This document shows, piece by piece, positions 19,795 to 29,230 of a stretch of DNA of 64,000 nt; the stretch's first letter is position 1; each line of letters opens with the position of its first letter. The notes below the pieces were generated by a model. The model searched no databases. It was not told the origin of the DNA and saw only the letters and a list, made by a program, of their open reading frames with translations. Both the position numbers and the translations under genes were made by a program. The DNA comes from Pseudomonas mandelii (lineage in GTDB: Bacteria; Pseudomonadota; Gammaproteobacteria; Pseudomonadales; Pseudomonadaceae). Where the stretch lies: the NCBI RefSeq assembly GCF_006438925.1, contig NZ_RCZA01000006.1:186001-250000 (forward strand). Reading direction: 5' to 3'.

Positions 19795-21312
19795 TCAGAC
19801 ATGCTCACTGCTTTTCGCATGTGCCGCACGCGGTTCTCCATGTCCATGGTCCGCCTCCACCACCGGAACTTCTTTCCCGTCGCAGTCACGCAGTTTGCCT
19901 TCGCTGAAATAATCCCCTTCGCGCAACGCTGCCAGATCCTGATAACGCAGAACGCGTTCAGTGCCAGCCGCGAACACCGACTGCTGATCGGAGTTACCGG
20001 CAGTGAGGTGGTTGAAGGTCAGGTTCAGCACGATCGCCATGATCGCCGAGGAGCTGATGCCCGAGTGGAAGATCGTGGCGAACCAGCTTGGGAAGTGGTC
20101 GTAGAAGCTCGGCGCAGCGATAGGGATCATGCCGAAGCCGATGGAGGTGGCGACGATGATCAGGTTGACGTTATTGCGGTAATCGACCTTGGACAGCGTA
20201 CGAATACCGCTGGCCGCCACGGTGCCGAACAGCACGATACCGGCGCCGCCGAGGACAGAAGTCGGTACAGCGGCGATGACGCGCCCCATAAACGGCAGCA
20301 AACCGAGGATCACCAGAAACAAACCGCCGGTTACCACCACGAAGCGGCTCTTGATCCCGGTCACCGCCACCAGCCCGACGTTCTGGGCGAAGGCACTTTG
20401 GGTAAAGGAACCGAAGATCGGCGCAATCATGCTCGACAGCATGTCGGCGCGCAGGCCGTTGCCCAGGCGTTTGGAGTCGACCTTGGTGCCGATGATTTCA
20501 CCCACCGCCAGGATGTCGGCCGAGGTTTCCACCAGGGTCACCATCACCACGATGCACATCGACAGGATCGCGGCGAAGTGGAAGGTCGGCATGCCGAAAT
20601 GGAAGGGTGTCGGGAAACCGAACATCGGGCCCTGGGTGACGGATGAGAAATCCGCCATGCCAAGGAACACCGCGATCACCGTGCCGATAACCATCGCCAG
20701 CAGGATAGACAAGCGGGAGATGGTCGCGCTGCCGATCTTGCTCAACAGCAGAACCAGCACCAGCGTCACCGCCGCCAGACCGATGTTCGCCATGCTGCCG
20801 AAGTCCGGGGCATGGCTGTTGCCGCCCATGGCCCAACGTGCAGCCACTGGCATCAGGGTCAGGCCGATAGTGGTGATCACAATGCCCGTGACCAGCGGCG
20901 GGAAAAACTTGGTGATTCGAGAGAACACCGGCGTGATCAGCAGGCCGATCAACGACGCGGCAATCACCGCCCCGAGAATCGATTGAAACCCGCCCTCCCC
21001 GCCACTGCTGACAATCGCCACCATCGTCGCGACACCAGAGAACGACACGCCCTGTACCAGCGGCAATTGGCAGCCGAAAAACGGTAAGCCCAGGGTTTGC
21101 AGCAATGTCGCCAGCCCCCCTGCAAACAATGAAGCAGCAATCAACAAACCGATGTCCGCTGGCGAGAGCCCGGCCGCCTGGCCGACGATCAAAGGCACCG
21201 CGACGATGCCGCCGTACATGGTCAGAACGTGTTGCAGGCCGTAAGCCATATTCGCGCCGATCCCGAGATTTTCGTCCTCAGGCCGTGGGTGTGAAACATG
21301 GGGCGTTTTCAT
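19795..21312 (-). CDS. NCS2-family nucleobase/urate-type permease
   Basis: 505-residue inner membrane symporter of the nucleobase:cation symporter-2 (NAT) family with about 12-14 hydrophobic helices. FGSFTQSAFAQNVGLVAVTG is the region carrying the family's signature QN-G segment. The last 60 residues are hydrophilic. Purines (xanthine, uric acid) are likelier than uracil given the length, but this is inference. Its upstream region holds a 14-base perfect palindrome of GntR type. Confidence 0.88.
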   Translation of the reverse strand: MKTPHVSHPRPEDENLGIGANMAYGLQHVLTMYGGIVAVPLIVGQAAGLSPADIGLLIAASLFAGGLATLLQTLGLPFFGCQLPLVQGVSFSGVATMVAIVSSGGEGGFQSILGAVIAASLIGLLITPVFSRITKFFPPLVTGIVITTIGLTLMPVAARWAMGGNSHAPDFGSMANIGLAAVTLVLVLLLSKIGSATISRLSILLAMVIGTVIAVFLGMADFSSVTQGPMFGFPTPFHFGMPTFHFAAILSMCIVVMVTLVETSADILAVGEIIGTKVDSKRLGNGLRADMLSSMIAPIFGSFTQSAFAQNVGLVAVTGIKSRFVVVTGGLFLVILGLLPFMGRVIAAVPTSVLGGAGIVLFGTVAASGIRTLSKVDYRNNVNLIIVATSIGFGMIPIAAPSFYDHFPSWFATIFHSGISSSAIMAIVLNLTFNHLTAGNSDQQSVFAAGTERVLRYQDLAALREGDYFSEGKLRDCDGKEVPVVEADHGHGEPRAAHAKSSEHV

Positions 21313-21379
21313 GGTTGGGGGGTTCCCTGGTTTTTGTTATGCGCACACTGTATGCAAGACTCAGGACAAATGTCTATAG

Positions 21380-21393
21380 AGTTGTATACAACT
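21380..21393. promoter_or_regulatory. GntR-type operator upstream of the NCS2 permease
   Basis: Perfect palindrome AGTTGTATACAACT, fitting the TTGT-AT-ACAA pattern used by FadR-subfamily GntR repressors. An imperfect relative, TGCGCACACTGTATGCA, lies at about 21339-21355, nearer the permease start. Confidence 0.55.
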
Positions 21394-21552
21394 AATCAGT
21401 CAGATAATGGACACATGGCCATTCCAAGCCCGCGAGATTCATCGTCGGCAAGCCACCTTGAAGCCAAAACCTCCCGGCAACATGACGCAAGGCAAGACGT
21501 GCACTACCTTGATAGAGGTACGCTCTCACTGAGACCACGATAGGAAATCGAC

Positions 21553-22038
21553 ATGAGCAAGGCTGACCAACTCGCCGCGAAACTGAAGCAAACCCAGCAG
21601 TCCAGCGTCGACGCGACACTCTGCGCCGATCAGCAGATAGACGGCTGGCCTGCGCAGGTTTACGAGCTCTACCACCTCATCGAAGCCTGGCTGGCGCCGC
21701 TCAGCGAAGCCGGGCTGAACATTCGGCGAGTGCCTACGCACGTCTTCGAGCGTCATCCCGACGGGGCGACCTACGACTACGCCATCGACCAGTTACTGAT
21801 TGAAGGCAACCACCACAGCATCACCTTCGACCCCGTCGCTCGTTTCACCGAGGATGGTGCCGGGCGGGTCGAGATCCGCACCCAAGGAAAAGCACTCTCG
21901 ATGCTGCGAACCGTGAGCGAACACGGCGAGACACAATGGTGGCTGCAGGCGATCGATCAATCCGGGCAACAACCGGATGCGATCGCCATGACCGAAGACA
22001 CTCTGCTTTCGGTGGTGCAAGAGGGGCTGGAGCTGTGA
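21553..22038 (+). CDS. Hypothetical protein, 161 residues
   Basis: Soluble, acidic, without signal peptide. A helical N-terminal half (MSKADQLAAKLKQTQQSS) precedes a beta-rich part (HHSITFDPVARFTEDGAGRV). The SD AGGAAA is well placed. I do not recognise a domain. It lies between the divergent permease promoter region and the convergent N-acetyltransferase gene; no operon partner is apparent. Confidence 0.75.
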   Translation: MSKADQLAAKLKQTQQSSVDATLCADQQIDGWPAQVYELYHLIEAWLAPLSEAGLNIRRVPTHVFERHPDGATYDYAIDQLLIEGNHHSITFDPVARFTEDGAGRVEIRTQGKALSMLRTVSEHGETQWWLQAIDQSGQQPDAIAMTEDTLLSVVQEGLEL

Positions 22039-22059
22039 GGCTCAGGGGCGAAATGCAAC

Positions 22060-22887
22060 TCAGGGTTGTTGAATCAGCCCTTCAATAACCCGGCGCAACG
22101 CCGCCTCCCGCGGTACCCGAATGTCGAATTCGCTGCGCAACAAACCCATCAATTCATCCACATCAGTCACCTGCCGCCGTTCAGTCTCACTGCCGATCCG
22201 ATGAATCGCAAAACTGCCGTTGTTCAGCGTGCGGCGCCACCCTTCGCCGGTGCGCGCCACCATCAACTGTCTGGCAAAAGACGATTCCGGATGGGTCGAG
22301 ACATACCAGTTGCCGACGGCGTAATCGATGTCTTCCTGGCGCTGCAAATCGAAAATGTACATTGCCCGCCATTCGCCGCCGACGTTGGCGCGCAGGGTGT
22401 AGCCATCCTCGTGCTGCTCGATGCGATAGGGTTCGTGAGGTGTGAGCTGTTCAGCCAGGGTATCGAGCATCAGCGGTGCGGTGGGCACCATGCCGCCGAA
22501 GCCGACGTCGGTGATGTAGCGCACGCCGTCCAGGGTTACCAAGCTCAAGCGGTGTGTACGGGCAGTCCACGCGCCTTCGGGTTGGCCCATGACCACTCGG
22601 CCGGAGATACCGCAAGCATCGAAGCCCAGTGCCTGGAGCAAGGCCAGGAACAGGTTGTTGAGTTCGTAGCAGTAACCACCGCGGCCATCGTGCAGGACCT
22701 TTTGCTCGATGGACGGCAGGTCGATGAGCACCGGCTGGCCCGACAACGTGCTGAGGTTTTCGAACGGGAAGGCGCCGGTGTGGCGCAGTTGGAGTTGACG
22801 CAGGGTTTCCAGGGTCGGCGCCGGAGGCGCGTCGAAGCCCAGGCGCCGCAGGTACAACGCAAGATTGCTCAGCTGTGGCTCGCTCAT
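22060..22887 (-). CDS. nat: Arylamine N-acetyltransferase
   Basis: 275 residues. Transfers acetyl from acetyl-CoA to arylamines, hydrazines or N-hydroxyarylamines. The catalytic triad is visible: Cys in GRGGYCYELNNLFL (about residue 72), His in ARTHRLSLV (about 110) and Asp in YITDVGFGG (about 127). PFENLSTLSG is the family's early motif. It lies 112 bases downstream of the exonuclease III gene on the same strand. Confidence 0.94.
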   Translation of the reverse strand: MSEPQLSNLALYLRRLGFDAPPAPTLETLRQLQLRHTGAFPFENLSTLSGQPVLIDLPSIEQKVLHDGRGGYCYELNNLFLALLQALGFDACGISGRVVMGQPEGAWTARTHRLSLVTLDGVRYITDVGFGGMVPTAPLMLDTLAEQLTPHEPYRIEQHEDGYTLRANVGGEWRAMYIFDLQRQEDIDYAVGNWYVSTHPESSFARQLMVARTGEGWRRTLNNGSFAIHRIGSETERRQVTDVDELMGLLRSEFDIRVPREAALRRVIEGLIQQP

Positions 22888-22999
22888 TGCTCAGTCCTTA
22901 TGCAGGGGGCCGCGGATTTCTCCACCGATGGGCGCCATGTATAAGGGATAAAGCGGCTCGACTGACAATTGATTTAGCCAATCGCCACACACTTCAATC

Positions 23000-23794
23000 T
23001 CAACGCCGCTTGCGCGAACTCAAACGAATCCACGTCGGCGCGTGATCACTTGCGTGGGGCTCGTTGCGAACCCAGGCATCAACTCCAGCCTCAACCAAAT
23101 AAGGGCTCAGCGCCGGGTTAAGCAATAGATGATCGATGCGCAGCCCTGAGTTCTTTTGCCAGTGTTGGCGAAAATAATCCCAGAAGGTATAGAGCCGATC
23201 CTCCGGATACAGATGGCGCAAGGCATCGGTCCAGCCCTGGGCCAGCAGGCGCTGATAACACTCGCGGCTTTCAGGTTGCAGCAACGCATCCTTCAGCCAG
23301 GATCGCGGGTTGTAGATGTCCTGGTCGGTGGGCACCACGTTGTAGTCACCGGCTAGCACCACGGGATGCTCACTGGCCTGAAGCGACTGCGCGTAGTGGA
23401 TCAGCCGTTCGAACCACGCCAGCTTGTAATCGAACTTCGGCCCCGGCTGCGGGTTGCCATTGGGCAGGTACAGGCAGCCCACCAGAATCCCATGCACGGC
23501 GGCCTCCAGATACCGGCTATGGGTGTCGCTGTCATCACCGGGCAGGCCTCGACGACTCTCCAGCGGCTGAGCATCCCGCGCCAGAATCGCCACGCCGTTC
23601 CACGAAGACTGACCTTGCCAGATCGCGCCGTAGCCAGCGGCCTCAAGCTCGGCGGCGGGGAAAGCACTGTCGACCGACTTGAGTTCCTGCAAACACGCAA
23701 TGTCCGGTTGCTCGCGCGCAAGCCAGGCCAGCAAGTTCGGCAATCGGGCGCGCATGCCGTTGACGTTGAATGTCGCGATTTTCAGGTTCTTCAT
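23000..23794 (-). CDS. xthA: Exodeoxyribonuclease III / AP endonuclease
   Basis: 264-residue ExoIII-family Mg-dependent nuclease for base excision repair. Motifs in order: KIATFNVNGMRAR at the N-terminus, CLQELKSVD with the metal-binding Glu, GDYNVVPTDQDIYNP with the catalytic Asp and Asn, RIDHLLLNP, and SDHAPTWI with the catalytic His at the end. Complete and well conserved. Confidence 0.93.
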   Translation of the reverse strand: MKNLKIATFNVNGMRARLPNLLAWLAREQPDIACLQELKSVDSAFPAAELEAAGYGAIWQGQSSWNGVAILARDAQPLESRRGLPGDDSDTHSRYLEAAVHGILVGCLYLPNGNPQPGPKFDYKLAWFERLIHYAQSLQASEHPVVLAGDYNVVPTDQDIYNPRSWLKDALLQPESRECYQRLLAQGWTDALRHLYPEDRLYTFWDYFRQHWQKNSGLRIDHLLLNPALSPYLVEAGVDAWVRNEPHASDHAPTWIRLSSRKRR

Positions 23795-23893
23795 GTTCCA
23801 ACGCTCGCAACGCAGGGTCGATATCCAGTTGTGACCGGGGGTGCGCCCCGGCAGTTGCCTCTATGAGCGAGAGAGGCGACTAAAGGCACGTCC

Positions 23894-26464
23894 CTACACT
23901 GGAAACTCGTCATGCGACGCCCTGAGCAATGGCAGTAACGCCTGCTTTTCCATAGGCCGACTCAAGTAAAAACCCTGCACCTCATTGCACTGGTCCGAGA
24001 CCAGAAAGTCCAGTTGCTCCAGGGTCTCGACGCCCTCTGCCGTCACGGTCAGGCCCATGGCTTTGCCCAGGTTGATGATCGCCTGCACCACGGCGCGGTC
24101 ATTGCCGCCGCCGCTCATGGACGAGATGAAACGCTTGTCGATCTTGATCCCGTCGAACGGGTACGTGCGCAAGTAACCCAAGGACGAATAGCCGGTCCCG
24201 AAATCGTCCATGTTCAACCGCACGCCCAGTTCCTTGAGCGCATTCATGGTCGCCAACGCGCCATCCACATCGATGAGCATCACGTTTTCGGTGATTTCCA
24301 GCTCCAGACGACTGGCCGGCAAACGGCTCTGGATCAATGCCTCCCTGACGTCCTCCACCACATCACTGCGGGCAAATTGAACAGGCGACAAATTGACCGA
24401 CACCATCAACGCACCGGGCCAGGTCAGAGCCGTTTCACAGGCTTCGCGCAACACCCAGCGCCCCAAAGGCACAATCAGGTCAGTCTGCTCGGCCAAAGGG
24501 ATAAACTCGTCGGGGCTCAGCAACCCCTGTTCCGGATGCTGCCAGCGCAGCAACGCTTCCACCGAGACCACCTGCTTGCCGCCCATGTTGTAGCGTGGCT
24601 GGTAATGCATCACGAACTCGTTGTTCTTGATCGCCCGGCGCAAGTCGTTTTCCAATTGTCGGCGGTGCTGGATCTGATCGTTCATGTGCGGCGCAAAGTA
24701 ACACCAGGTCTTCTTGCCATCGGATTTAGCCTGATACAGCGCAATGTCGGCACACCGGATCAGCTCATTGGGAATGTGCCCCTGACGCCGACTCAAGGCG
24801 ACACCGATGCTCGCGCCGATGTGCAGCGTGTGATGCTCGTAATGAATCGGCTGCTGCAGGCTCTCGAGCAAACGTTCGCAGAACCGGTCGATTTCGGCGT
24901 GGCTGTCCATGCCGTTGAGCACCAGCACAAACTCATCACCACCGAGCCGGGCGACCAGATCTATGTCCCGCGTGCACTCGCGCAATCGGGTGGCCACTTC
25001 CAGCAGTACGGCGTCGCCGGCCGGGTGACCGAGGGAATCGTTGATCGGCTTGAAGTTATCCAGATCGATCATCAACAGCGCCAGCGCCGCCGAATGCCCT
25101 TTCTGCGCCAGGGCCTCGTCGAGGAAACGCGCCAGTTTGTTGCGATTCGGCAGCCCCGTCAGGGCATCGTGCAACGACAGATGCTGGATCTGGGCATGGG
25201 CGGCGACTTCATCGGTGATGTCGCTGGCCGTTCCGCGATAGCCCAGCACCGCGCCCTTGCGATGGATCGGTCGTGCCGAAACCCGGCAAATACGTTGTTG
25301 CCCCGACTGATCGCGATAGGAGCAGCGCAAATGGCTGACGGGCTGTTCTTCATTGAGCTTATGCAGCCACAGCGACAAAGGGATCGTATCGCAATTGAGC
25401 AGTTGCCCGATGTCCTGCCCGATCCATTGCTGATCGGAATAACCGGTAACGGTGGCGAAACGTCCTGACAGGTAAGAGATGCAATGCTTGTCGTCGATTT
25501 CCCAGATCCAATCGGAAGCGGCCTCAGCCACGGCACGAAAACGCTCTTCACTGGCCTCCAGCGCCTGGTTCGATAAATCGAGGCTGGTGTAGCTGGCATC
25601 CACGTGCCCGGACGTGCGTAAGACATACCGGAAGAAATAAGCCGTTAACAACGCCAGCACCAACAGCGCGCCGCCCAATGGCGGCAGCAGCGACCAGAGT
25701 AACTGGTGACCCGGTTGCTCAAGTCGGGACACCAGGCTGTAGCCGGTGTCCGCCAATGCCACGGCTGGCCTGCCGGGCGAAATGGTGTCTTCAGGCGCCA
25801 GGTTTAAATCATGCAAACCGTAATCGGCGCTCAGGGCGCTGAGCTTGTCAGGGCTTAATTGGTCGACGAACACCAGCACCGAGGTGCTTTGAGGATCGAC
25901 CGCCGGCCTATCGTCATTGGGGACGATCGCGGCGGCCGTCATCAATGCCGGTTTGCCCTCGAACAGTGTGAACTGGCTGACGGGATCAATGAGGCTTTCC
26001 TGACGCTGAACTGCCTCTATCAGCGTCGCCATCGATGCCGAAAGATAGGTGGTCGCAGCCTCCTGCACCTGAAGCCCGCGCACCACTGCGTATTTGGTTT
26101 GCTGATGATCGACCACGAAGACGCCATCGTAGTGATCGATGCTGAACAAGGTTTTGCCCAGGTTCTGCTCGACGTAGGCCCATTGCACATCGACCGTGCC
26201 GTTCAAATGGTCGTAGGCGCTCGTCCAGTTTGCATAACTGGCGATGTAGCTTTTCGAGGCGGTGATGCGATTTTCCAGCGCACGCTGGGTGTAGAAAGTG
26301 GTCTTGGCCAGGTCCTGGGCGTCCAGCCTCCCGGCAATGTTGAACAAGGCCAACAGGGCGATCAGCACACCCAGAACAAACAGCAAGCCGACGGCAAATA
26401 CCAGATTACGGGTTATCGGCGTATGACGGGGAGCGACGACGGTGGTAACAGCGTTCATGTCCAT
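23894..26464 (-). CDS. Membrane CHASE4-PAS-GGDEF-EAL cyclic-di-GMP protein
   Basis: 856 residues. A first TM (about 20-42) is followed by a periplasmic CHASE4-type sensor (LENRITASKSYIASYANWTS onward), a second TM near 280-300 (LLPPLGGALLVLALLTAYFF), a PAS domain (VAEAASDWIWEIDDKHCISY), GGDEF and EAL. The cyclase motif GGDEF is intact with RDID five residues before it as an I-site. EALLRW and DDFGTGYSSLGYL mark an apparently active phosphodiesterase. The start at ATG 26464 has AGGA eight bases upstream; the ORF stays open to 26746 without a comparable signal. Confidence 0.9.
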   Translation of the reverse strand: MDMNAVTTVVAPRHTPITRNLVFAVGLLFVLGVLIALLALFNIAGRLDAQDLAKTTFYTQRALENRITASKSYIASYANWTSAYDHLNGTVDVQWAYVEQNLGKTLFSIDHYDGVFVVDHQQTKYAVVRGLQVQEAATTYLSASMATLIEAVQRQESLIDPVSQFTLFEGKPALMTAAAIVPNDDRPAVDPQSTSVLVFVDQLSPDKLSALSADYGLHDLNLAPEDTISPGRPAVALADTGYSLVSRLEQPGHQLLWSLLPPLGGALLVLALLTAYFFRYVLRTSGHVDASYTSLDLSNQALEASEERFRAVAEAASDWIWEIDDKHCISYLSGRFATVTGYSDQQWIGQDIGQLLNCDTIPLSLWLHKLNEEQPVSHLRCSYRDQSGQQRICRVSARPIHRKGAVLGYRGTASDITDEVAAHAQIQHLSLHDALTGLPNRNKLARFLDEALAQKGHSAALALLMIDLDNFKPINDSLGHPAGDAVLLEVATRLRECTRDIDLVARLGGDEFVLVLNGMDSHAEIDRFCERLLESLQQPIHYEHHTLHIGASIGVALSRRQGHIPNELIRCADIALYQAKSDGKKTWCYFAPHMNDQIQHRRQLENDLRRAIKNNEFVMHYQPRYNMGGKQVVSVEALLRWQHPEQGLLSPDEFIPLAEQTDLIVPLGRWVLREACETALTWPGALMVSVNLSPVQFARSDVVEDVREALIQSRLPASRLELEITENVMLIDVDGALATMNALKELGVRLNMDDFGTGYSSLGYLRTYPFDGIKIDKRFISSMSGGGNDRAVVQAIINLGKAMGLTVTAEGVETLEQLDFLVSDQCNEVQGFYLSRPMEKQALLPLLRASHDEFPV

Positions 26465-26701
26465 GCACTTGATCCTGTCAATCGATTGCCTGATCGGGAT
26501 GCGACGCTCGCAATGCTTTTTTACCAGGGCACTCGCCGAACGTTCACTGACCATAGCAGCCATGCTGGGCCCTGGCGCCTGGATAACGCAAGCCATTGCA
26601 GCAATTGAAGAACCGTTGACACAACCCTTGCCAATCGACAGCCGCAGCTCTGTAATTGCACGCAACACCCACGTACCTTTTGATGCCGAGAATGCCTGGT
26701 G

Positions 26702-27274
26702 ATGGACACACTGGAAGGTCAACGAATCTGCCTGCGCCCCCTGCAATTGAGTGATGCCGATGCGCTGGTCAATGCCGCGCGGGACGGTGAACTGTGGAAC
26801 CTGACCGTCACCGTTGTGCCCTCGCCGACCACCGTCGACAGCTACCTCAAAAAAGCCCTCGACGGCCGCGGTGCCGGCACTGTGCTGCCCTTCGTCATCG
26901 TGCTCAAGGACACCGGCGAGGTCATCGGCTCGACGCGCTTCTGGAAAATCGACCGGCTAAACCGCAAGCTCGAAATCGGCAGCAGCTGGATCTGCGCCCG
27001 CTGGCAGAAAACCTTCGTCAACACCGAAGCCAAGTACCTGATGCTGAAGTACGCATTCGACACGCTGGATTGCGTGCGGGTGCAATTCACCACCGACGAA
27101 AACAACCAGAAATCACGTAACGCGATCCTCAGGCTCGGCGCGCAGCAAGAAGGCATCGTGCGCCACGAGCGGATCATGCCGGACGGACGCAAGCGCAACT
27201 CGGTGCGGTTCAGCATCATTGATGATGAGTGGCCGCAGGTGCGGCAGAACCTCGAACGGAAGCTGGCCGAATAA
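26702..27274 (+). CDS. GNAT-family acetyltransferase (RimJ/RimL type)
   Basis: 190 residues. LEGQRICLRPLQLSDADALV is the typical RimJ-like N-terminus. The acetyl-CoA-binding region is around TDENNQKSRNAILRLGAQQE, and VRHERIMPDGRKRNSVRFSI ends the fold. These enzymes acetylate protein N-termini or small molecules; the substrate is unknown. A GTG one codon upstream (26699) is also possible. The gene is divergent from the CHASE4 GGDEF-EAL gene. Confidence 0.87.
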   Translation: MDTLEGQRICLRPLQLSDADALVNAARDGELWNLTVTVVPSPTTVDSYLKKALDGRGAGTVLPFVIVLKDTGEVIGSTRFWKIDRLNRKLEIGSSWICARWQKTFVNTEAKYLMLKYAFDTLDCVRVQFTTDENNQKSRNAILRLGAQQEGIVRHERIMPDGRKRNSVRFSIIDDEWPQVRQNLERKLAE

Positions 27275-27309
27275 GACCTTCGCTGACGCCGGCGTGAGGG
27301 AGACATACC

Positions 27310-27648
27310 ATGATGATCATCAAAGTCACCACGCTGCTATTGGCTGGCGTGCTGTCCGCCCTGTCCGTCGGCGCTTTTGCAGCCTCAGGCGATGGCGCTG
27401 ATGCGACCGGTACAAGACCGGGCGCAACAAGCGGCTCGACAATGGCGCCCAACAATAACCCTGGCCAACCCTCGAGCGACCATAACGCTGACGGCGGCAA
27501 TAGCGGATCGGGCTCGTCGAGTGGCGCAAATGCTGGCAATGCCGGGAACAGCGGCTCAGGCGCGGGGGGTGGCACGGGCGCGGCGGGCGGTGGAACGGGC
27601 GGTGCCGGCGGCGGGACGGGCAGCTGGACGCGTAAAAGCAGCCGATGA
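27310..27648 (+). CDS. Exported Gly/Ser/Asn-rich low-complexity protein
   Basis: 112 residues. A signal peptide (MMIIKVTTLLLAGVLSALSV, cleavage likely after GAFA) precedes a mature part that is almost entirely Gly, Ala, Ser, Asn and Thr, ending in tandem GGGTGAAGGGTGGAGGGTG-like repeats and a basic tail RKSSR. SD GGGAG is well placed. Composition suggests an unfolded surface or matrix-associated protein; no family recognised. It follows the acetyltransferase gene by 35 bases. Confidence 0.75.
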   Translation: MMIIKVTTLLLAGVLSALSVGAFAASGDGADATGTRPGATSGSTMAPNNNPGQPSSDHNADGGNSGSGSSSGANAGNAGNSGSGAGGGTGAAGGGTGGAGGGTGSWTRKSSR

Positions 27649-27680
27649 TCGTCGACTGCCTTGGGGGCTGAAGCGTGGGA

Positions 27681-29099
27681 CTAGGCGGGCTTGACCGGTG
27701 GCGGGTTCCACTTGCCGTTCAAAACATCGGGCTTGGGCCCATACAAACGCATGGTCAGGTTGAACCCGCCCTTCGGTGCCGGCAGCCAATTGGCTTCAAG
27801 CTCCTTGCCGGGGTTTTCGTGCTGGAGGTAGATGTCCAGCGAACCGTCGGCGTTCGTCTTGAACGGCATCCAGCTACTGAGTGCAAAGCGGTTGAGCGCA
27901 TTGCCGACCTGGAAACCCTCGGGGTCGTACAAGGTGATCGACCAGAAAGCTTTTACCGGCGGCGTTTCACCCTTGTCGAAATGCAGCACGTACTTGTTCG
28001 CTCCATCGAGTGGCTTGCCTTCGACATCGCCGATGTTCAGCGGATAAATCGCATCCTCGGGCAAGTTGGCGCCGAGCCCGAGTTGCGTGACGATCGCCCG
28101 CTTGAGGTAGTAGTTGCCGTAGACACCCATGGTGTCGGTGTTCATTGACCAGCCGTTGACCACGCGAGCGAGGGTTGGAACCTTCCACGTCATCAGCGCC
28201 TGCGCGTCCTCGGGCACGCTCTGAAGCGCTGTTTTGATTTCAGGGTCCAGCGCATCCATGTTGAAGGATTTTCCGGGTTCGATACCGATACGTTTCATCT
28301 GCGCCAGGATCGGCTGATCGGTGATGTGCGCGGGGTGCACTTTGAGCAGTTCGGCGGCGTAGGCAAAGTAGTTCGCCGCCGACATTGAGTCGACCTGGAT
28401 TTTTGGCGGGGTCTTCATGTCCACGACAGGGTCAATGTTCACGCTGACCGGCTCGGGGCTTTTACCCAGTCGGGACAACGGTGTCACGGTGTAGCCAGCC
28501 TGGATTTTGTGCACGGCCGCGTAGTCCGCAGCGCCATCGGTCTTGGTGCGGCCAATGACCCAGACAAAGGGCGTAGGCGCCGGCAGATGGTTCAGTCCGG
28601 CAGGCACCGTCCCGGTCCAGCCCGGCGGTGTCACCAGAAACTGCCCCGCTTGAGTGCCCGTGGTGCGCCAGCCCGGTGAGGCGAATACATCGGTCCACAT
28701 GTCGAGCATCGGCAGCAAATAAAAACGCCCGGCCGTATCGGGCGCTGCGATCACCAGCGGTTCTTTGGTCAAATCCAGCCAGGCAATGGAATACAAAGTG
28801 TCGAAATTCGAGCGCACCACCCCTTTGAAATCGGCAGGTGGATACTGCGGAACACTGACAAACATATTCATCGGACCTTTACCGAATTCCTTGCCCGGTT
28901 CGATGTTGGTGAATTGCTGGCGGGTGATGTCCATGGTCAACAGCGGATAAAAATACACATAGGCATCCACGCCGATGGCGTGTGCTTCTTCGGCTGTGAC
29001 TTTCGATTGAGCGTGGCTCGCGAGCGGAAAGATGGCGCAGGCTGCAACGGTTAGAGCAACGGCTGTCAATGCTTGAGTAATCAACATTCTGACGATCAT
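27681..29099 (-). CDS. Exported DUF1254/DUF1214 protein
   Basis: 472 residues with a signal peptide (MLITQALTAVALTVAACAIF, cleaved near SHAQ). The DUF1254 part starts at AIGVDAYVYFYPLLTMD, and the DUF1214 part near the end contains VKAFWSITLYDPEGFQV and LYGPKPDVLNGKWNPP. The family is widespread in the periplasm of proteobacteria; a biochemical role is not established. An alternative start is MLITQ at 29087. Stands alone with its own promoter region. Confidence 0.9.
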   Translation of the reverse strand: MIVRMLITQALTAVALTVAACAIFPLASHAQSKVTAEEAHAIGVDAYVYFYPLLTMDITRQQFTNIEPGKEFGKGPMNMFVSVPQYPPADFKGVVRSNFDTLYSIAWLDLTKEPLVIAAPDTAGRFYLLPMLDMWTDVFASPGWRTTGTQAGQFLVTPPGWTGTVPAGLNHLPAPTPFVWVIGRTKTDGAADYAAVHKIQAGYTVTPLSRLGKSPEPVSVNIDPVVDMKTPPKIQVDSMSAANYFAYAAELLKVHPAHITDQPILAQMKRIGIEPGKSFNMDALDPEIKTALQSVPEDAQALMTWKVPTLARVVNGWSMNTDTMGVYGNYYLKRAIVTQLGLGANLPEDAIYPLNIGDVEGKPLDGANKYVLHFDKGETPPVKAFWSITLYDPEGFQVGNALNRFALSSWMPFKTNADGSLDIYLQHENPGKELEANWLPAPKGGFNLTMRLYGPKPDVLNGKWNPPPVKPA

Positions 29100-29230
29100 C
29101 CGTGCGGTGGGGAGACCTGCCGGGATCGGCAGCGTTACCGCAACTCTAGACGATCAATTGAAGAGAATCTGACAGGCAGACAGCCGGCTGGTCGGGGTGT
29201 TGCGCGGGTGAAACACCCTCTCGAGATACC

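Noticed and set aside
21553..22038. Hypothetical gene as a missing regulator for the permease
   Set aside because: No helix-turn-helix could be seen in the 161-residue product.
26465..26746. N-terminal extension of the CHASE4 GGDEF-EAL protein to 26746
   Set aside because: The extension lacks an SD and would put 94 unrelated residues before the first membrane helix; ATG 26464 has AGGA at proper spacing.
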